Positions 5,913-9,126 of a DNA stretch of 9,126 nucleotides are shown here, one piece after another. A program made the translations under genes and the position numbers. Each line of letters opens with the position of its first letter. Positions within the stretch are counted from its first letter, which is position 1. This DNA is from Flavobacteriaceae bacterium (GTDB lineage Bacteria > Bacteroidota > Bacteroidia > Flavobacteriales > Weeksellaceae): positions 1-9,126 of the forward strand of contig JAITOO010000123.1 of assembly GCA_031289875.1 (NCBI GenBank). The letters run 5' to 3'. The notes beneath the pieces were generated by a model. The model saw nothing but the letters and a program-made list of their open reading frames with translations. It did no database searches and was not told the DNA's origin.

Positions 5913-7620
5913 ATCTATTTCTATCAACTTGGGCGGTCTGTCTTTTTTTATTGAAGAAGACGCTTTTCTAAAATTGCAAAAATACCTGAATGACGTGAAA
6001 ACTTCCCTCAACAACGAGGGCGACGATGCCGATGAAATCATCAAAGACGTGGAAATGCGCATCGCAGAACTGTTCAAGGAATGGCTCGGAAATTTCCGTC
6101 AAGTCATTGATGTCAAAGATGTTGATAAGATGATTGAAATTATGGGTACGCCTGAGCAGTATCAGTCTGATGAACAGGAAGATAATGAGGAAAATTCTGC
6201 TGCAAAATCTGCTTTTGACGGAAGTCGGCGGTTTTATCAAAGACAACTGTTCCGAGACCCCAATGACAAGATTCTCGGCGGCGTGTGCAGTGGGGTTTCG
6301 CATTTTTTCGGCATCGAATCCACTTGGGGACGGCTGACGCTTTTTCTGCTGTGGGCGCTGTTCGCCTGGCTTTTCGACGGAGTTGCGCCGTTTCTGGTAG
6401 TTGCCTACATCATCTGCTGGATTATCATGCCGATAGCTTCGACTACTTCCGACAAATTGAAAATGAAAGGCAAACCTGTAAATTTCAGTTCCATAAAGGA
6501 TTACGTCAGTAAAGAGGACATTTCCGAATATTCGGGCAAGGCGAAAAAGAACATCGCCAAAGCGAGCAACGGTTTGGAAGAAATTTTTAAAATCGTGCTG
6601 AGAATTGTGCTGATTCTTATCGGCGTCATATTGATAATCACAGGAATATCGTTGTTTATCGGTTATTTTGCCACCGCTTTTGCTTTCTCTATTGCAGGAA
6701 ACAATTTATTATATTTCAAACTGTATTTTGACACTTCATGGCAGTTTTACGCCATGATAATTTTGTCCGCCATTTCGGTGTTTTTTATTGCTTTGGGATT
6801 TATTTATTTGGGCGTCAGAATCATAGCTAACAAAAGCGTGATGAAAGTGAACACTACGACCCTTATCGGGATTTTTGCCGTCTGGCTCATCGCTACCCTC
6901 GCTTTAATAGTGATGACCGTTGCCTTGATAACTTCCCAATTTAGCAGTACGATTGAAACCAAGAATAAATATATACTTAATACACAGACTGATACGTTGA
7001 ATGTAAAAATGAATGACTGGAACGATTTGAACTCTTCATTTTCTTCAAAATTCATTCATATAGACGATTTCAAGTTTTCCAAAGACAGCTTGTATTCCAA
7101 GATAAACAAAGATTTGCGGATAGACAAAAGTCCTGATAATCAATATTATCTGGCGTTGAAATCGACTTCTTCGGGTTCTGACGATGAAAATGCGCAGAAA
7201 AACGTGGAAAAAATTAACTATATTTACCAACTGCATGGAAATCAATTAGATTTAAATTCCTATCTCAGCCTGTCAAAAAGCGAAGGTTACAAAAAGCAGA
7301 ACATTGAACTGACGTTGTTGGTTCCTGATGGTAAATATGTACGAGCCGACAATATATTCAAGGTTTATCATCAACAGAGCAATAACAGCTACGACGATTA
7401 TTACAATTCTAACGCTTTGTACAAACTGGAAAACGACTCTTTGAAGTGCCTAACCTGCAATGGTGAAGTAAGTTACAGAAACGAAGCAGACAATGTTTCG
7501 ATAGGCAAAGACGGTGTCAAAATCAAGTCAGGCAAAGACAATGTGAACATCAATATCGGCAAGGACGGGATTAAAATCAAATCCGGAAAAGACAGCGTAG
7601 TGGTTGATTATGAACATTAA
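5905..7620 (+). CDS. PspC-domain multi-pass membrane protein
   Basis: This 571-residue protein begins with a conserved N-terminal domain typical of Bacteroidota PspC proteins (about 1-85, ISINLGGLSFFIEEDAF and DVEMRIAELF). An acidic linker follows (about 88-97), then the PspC domain at about 109-178, with LFRDPNDKILGGVCSGVSHFFG leading into a hydrophobic hairpin (about 144-176). Further membrane segments are predicted near 228-255, 279-303 and 319-343. The remaining 225 residues are soluble, rich in Ser, Asn, Asp and Lys, with a CLTC motif (C515, C518) and an 18-residue repeat at the end. PspC domains occur in phage-shock and envelope-stress membrane sensors; in this phylum PspC fusions commonly sit beside PadR genes. 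The ATG at 5905 lies inside the padR end (8-base overlap), giving a two-gene operon that stops at the hairpin at 7644-7680. A role in sensing or buffering envelope stress is inference; ligand and topology are unknown. Confidence 0.9.
   Translation: MNKSISINLGGLSFFIEEDAFLKLQKYLNDVKTSLNNEGDDADEIIKDVEMRIAELFKEWLGNFRQVIDVKDVDKMIEIMGTPEQYQSDEQEDNEENSAAKSAFDGSRRFYQRQLFRDPNDKILGGVCSGVSHFFGIESTWGRLTLFLLWALFAWLFDGVAPFLVVAYIICWIIMPIASTTSDKLKMKGKPVNFSSIKDYVSKEDISEYSGKAKKNIAKASNGLEEIFKIVLRIVLILIGVILIITGISLFIGYFATAFAFSIAGNNLLYFKLYFDTSWQFYAMIILSAISVFFIALGFIYLGVRIIANKSVMKVNTTTLIGIFAVWLIATLALIVMTVALITSQFSSTIETKNKYILNTQTDTLNVKMNDWNDLNSSFSSKFIHIDDFKFSKDSLYSKINKDLRIDKSPDNQYYLALKSTSSGSDDENAQKNVEKINYIYQLHGNQLDLNSYLSLSKSEGYKKQNIELTLLVPDGKYVRADNIFKVYHQQSNNSYDDYYNSNALYKLENDSLKCLTCNGEVSYRNEADNVSIGKDGVKIKSGKDNVNINIGKDGIKIKSGKDSVVVDYEH
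7501..7599 (+). repeat. Two 54-base-period repeats in the 3' end of the PspC-domain gene
   Basis: The protein carries IGKDGVKIKSGKDNV (533-547) and then IGKDGIKIKSGKDSV (551-565), separated by NIN. The DNA copies differ mostly at third codon positions, so the protein repeat has been kept under selection. The alternating hydrophobic pattern suggests stacked beta strands. Confidence 0.8.
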
Positions 7621-7643
7621 GTCGATGTGTGAGTTATAAAACT

Positions 7644-7680
7644 AAAAAAAATCCCCGATTAAGTTCGGGGATTTTTTTTT
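7644..7680. terminator. Bidirectional intrinsic terminator between convergent genes
   Basis: The stem ATCCCCGA / TCGGGGAT (7651-7658 with 7665-7672, loop TTAAGT) is flanked by a run of A on the left (7644-7651) and nine T on the right (7672-7680). Read on either strand it is a GC-rich hairpin followed by a T-tract. It lies 30 bases after the PspC-domain gene stop and 30 bases after the stop of the minus-strand surface-protein gene, so it can serve both. Confidence 0.92.
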
Positions 7681-7702
7681 CATTTGAAACTTTTCGTCTT
7701 GT

Positions 7703-8842
7703 TTATTTCAACGATTTATTTGTCAATGTAGCCGGGCTCGCCGGATTAGCACCAAGATACAAGTTTCCATCTGTAGTAGCCTTAACAGCGCCCATAGTAT
7801 ATGCGTTCGAAGTGTACGGCTCCTTGAGTAGTAACACTTCACCGGGATTTGCCTTGAGAGTCTCAGTACAACCGGTACCTGCAACTACAAGAAATATACC
7901 TCCCAAATTCCCAGACGTAGAATTGAATGTGAAATAATCACTGCTTATTACGCTGGTTCCCTGACGGTTGTAAAAACGTAGGCAACGGAAACCTAAACTG
8001 CCATTTGTACAAAGCTGAATCGCATTAGGCTCTCTTAATGCCTCATCTTCCGTAGCGAAAGGTCCATATACCTTGCCAACCTTCTTTCCACTAAACGTTC
8101 CCAAACCTACCGCATACCATACTCCTGCCTGCTGGAACACGAATCCCGTAGAACCGTTTCCACAATCCGCAGGCGTAACAACGTCCTGAGAAATGTCCAG
8201 CGACAGCTTGCTGCATGATGTACTGTCTATTTCTATGGGGAAATTAACCAGGCTTGATGTGTTTGGAGTTCCCGACAAGGTTATACTTATATTCCCCGAG
8301 CCTACGGGCAAAGTTTGCGCTGCGATTTTTGCCGTTATGCCGTTCACGGGTCCTATCTCCTTTGCTACCAATACGTAGGGCGCTCCGGTTACAGTATAAG
8401 GCAGAGATACTGTTTTAGTCAATGATATGCCTATCTTACCGTCTATTACATCCGGATTGATACCGGCACAATTCAAACCCAATATAGACTTGGAGGCACA
8501 AGGTTCTCCCAATTTTGCCCATTTCATTCCTGTCCAGATATAAACGCCCGGACAATCGCCTATATTATAAACCATCAAACCGGTATGGTCTGCTTGTTGT
8601 TGCGGCGTGGCGGCTGTTACTGTCGGTGCGAGGTCGTTCAAGTCTGCAAGCAAGAGGCGCGGCAAGCCCAGCCCTTTGTCTGAATTGGCAGAGCCGTCCG
8701 TAACGTTGGGTATGTTTTTCAACTGCAAGGCAGCCCCTGCTTCGGGAACTTCACCTGAGCCTATGGTTACCTGAGATTTCAGGCTCATTGCCGAAAATAA
8801 TAAAATCGGCAACAAAAAATAATTTAACTTTATTATATTCAT
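7703..8842 (-). CDS. Secreted or surface protein of unknown function with a GLxxPR...TGLxVYN module
   Basis: I cannot name a function. With the ATG at 8842 the protein has 379 residues and begins with a signal peptide (MNIIKLNYFLLPILLFSAMS) probably cut before Q24, giving the QVTIG mature start common in exported Bacteroidota proteins. A first module at about 40-112 reads KGLGLPRLLLADL, then HTGLMVYN and GVYIWTGMKW; the neighbouring upstream gene ends in the same module. The rest, about 120-379, is Gly/Ser/Thr-rich and beta-like, with FVFQQAGVWYAVGLGTFSG near 233-251. Eight cysteines (97, 115, 125, 210, 227, 278, 287, 325) suggest disulfides and export. No lipobox and no recognisable type IX C-terminal domain is visible. 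The frame stays open upstream to 8995, but that stretch is the neighbour's coding DNA in another frame; the signal peptide fixes the start. It may be a cell-surface adhesin-like protein, but this is a guess. Confidence 0.85.
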   Translation of the reverse strand: MNIIKLNYFLLPILLFSAMSLKSQVTIGSGEVPEAGAALQLKNIPNVTDGSANSDKGLGLPRLLLADLNDLAPTVTAATPQQQADHTGLMVYNIGDCPGVYIWTGMKWAKLGEPCASKSILGLNCAGINPDVIDGKIGISLTKTVSLPYTVTGAPYVLVAKEIGPVNGITAKIAAQTLPVGSGNISITLSGTPNTSSLVNFPIEIDSTSCSKLSLDISQDVVTPADCGNGSTGFVFQQAGVWYAVGLGTFSGKKVGKVYGPFATEDEALREPNAIQLCTNGSLGFRCLRFYNRQGTSVISSDYFTFNSTSGNLGGIFLVVAGTGCTETLKANPGEVLLLKEPYTSNAYTMGAVKATTDGNLYLGANPASPATLTNKSLK

Positions 8843-8858
8843 TATTATATATTTATTT

Positions 8859-8900
8859 AAAAAATTAACAGTGGACAACAACATTTCACAGTGTTTCCAC
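8859..8900 (-). terminator. Possible hairpin plus T-tract between the two surface-protein genes
   Basis: On the minus strand, 8900-8871 folds as GTGGA-AACA / TGTT-G-TCCAC, nine pairs with one bulged G and an 11-base loop, followed a few bases later by six T (8864-8859). It begins 10 bases after the upstream stop codon. It could be a weak terminator or attenuator between the tandem genes, or an RNA processing site. The T-run is not directly at the stem, which weakens the case. No TAnnTTTG box was found in the 68-base gap. Confidence 0.3.
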
Positions 8901-8910
8901 ATTTTTGTTT

Positions 8911-9126
8911 TCAAGTCGTTGGAATGCAAACCCATTGATTGCCGTCCCAATAATACAATCCTGCACCTTTCATAAAGGCAGCATTCACATTCCATACCAG
9001 CAAACCGGTATGTTTTGCGTCTTCAACGGTTTTATCATAAGCTGAGGGCAACATCGGATATAGATGGTCGCTTTCGGTCAGATGCACGCGTGGCATTGCC
9101 AAGCCTTTGGTATTGTTGGCTTTGCC
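8911..9126 (-). CDS. C-terminal end of a related surface protein (cut by right edge)
   Basis: The last 71 codons and the stop (8911-8913) of a gene that continues beyond the right edge in frame. The visible part begins GKANNTKGLAMPRVHLTE, then HTGLLVWN and GLYYWDGNQW, ending in CIPTT. It aligns with residues 52-112 of the next gene (ANSDKGLGLPRLLLAD, HTGLMVYN, GVYIWTGMKW), so both carry the same module, here placed at the very C-terminus. An internal ATG at 9102 is not the start, because the module extends upstream of it. The stop lies 68 bases before the next ATG on the same strand, so the pair is probably one transcription unit. Function unknown; the preceding part of the protein cannot be seen. 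Confidence 0.8.
   Translation of the reverse strand, partial: GKANNTKGLAMPRVHLTESDHLYPMLPSAYDKTVEDAKHTGLLVWNVNAAFMKGAGLYYWDGNQWVCIPTT

Noticed and set aside
8843..8910. Frameshift or broken single gene joining the two surface-protein frames
   Set aside because: The downstream frame opens with its own signal peptide and a full copy of the shared module, so these are two genes rather than one disrupted gene.
8843..8995. Extension of the surface-protein frame upstream of 8842
   Set aside because: The added residues would precede a complete signal peptide and largely overlap the coding end of the upstream paralogue in another frame.

Overview
The window reads as chromosomal DNA of a Bacteroidota bacterium (Bacteroidales or Flavobacteriales; I cannot separate them from sequence alone). 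Three things point there: GldK and GldL, which are components of the type IX secretion/gliding machinery found only in this phylum; promoter -7 boxes of the Bacteroidota form TAnnTTTG; and AT-rich leaders without clear Shine-Dalgarno sequences.

Left half, minus strand, in transcription order: topA (DNA topoisomerase I, 5345-2946), an arginase/formimidoylglutamase-fold gene that starts inside the topA stop codon (2949-1825), then gldK (1691-255) and the first 67 codons of gldL (201 to the left edge). The first two are almost certainly one transcript. gldK follows after a 133-base gap and may have its own weak promoter. GldK (outer-membrane-linked lipoprotein ring) and GldL (inner-membrane motor) belong to the complex that secretes T9SS cargo and, in gliders, drives motility.

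Centre, 5346-5564: a divergent regulatory region. A near-leaderless topA promoter faces left. A padR promoter faces right, and its spacer carries an inverted repeat that could be a PadR operator. On the plus strand, a small LmrR-type PadR regulator (5565-5912) overlaps a multi-pass PspC-domain membrane protein (5905-7620), forming a two-gene operon probably concerned with envelope stress. It ends at a strong hairpin with T-runs on both sides (7644-7680), which can stop transcription from either direction.

Right end, minus strand: two tandem genes for related secreted or surface proteins, one complete with a signal peptide (8842-7703) and one present only as its 3' end (9126-8911). They share a module of about 70 residues placed near the N-terminus of one and at the extreme C-terminus of the other. 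Their function is unknown.

No rRNA, tRNA, CRISPR array, transposase or phage gene was seen. The least ordinary points are the arginase-fold protein that has lost most metal ligands while staying translationally coupled to topA, the PadR/PspC pair with its putative operator, and the uncharacterised modular surface proteins.
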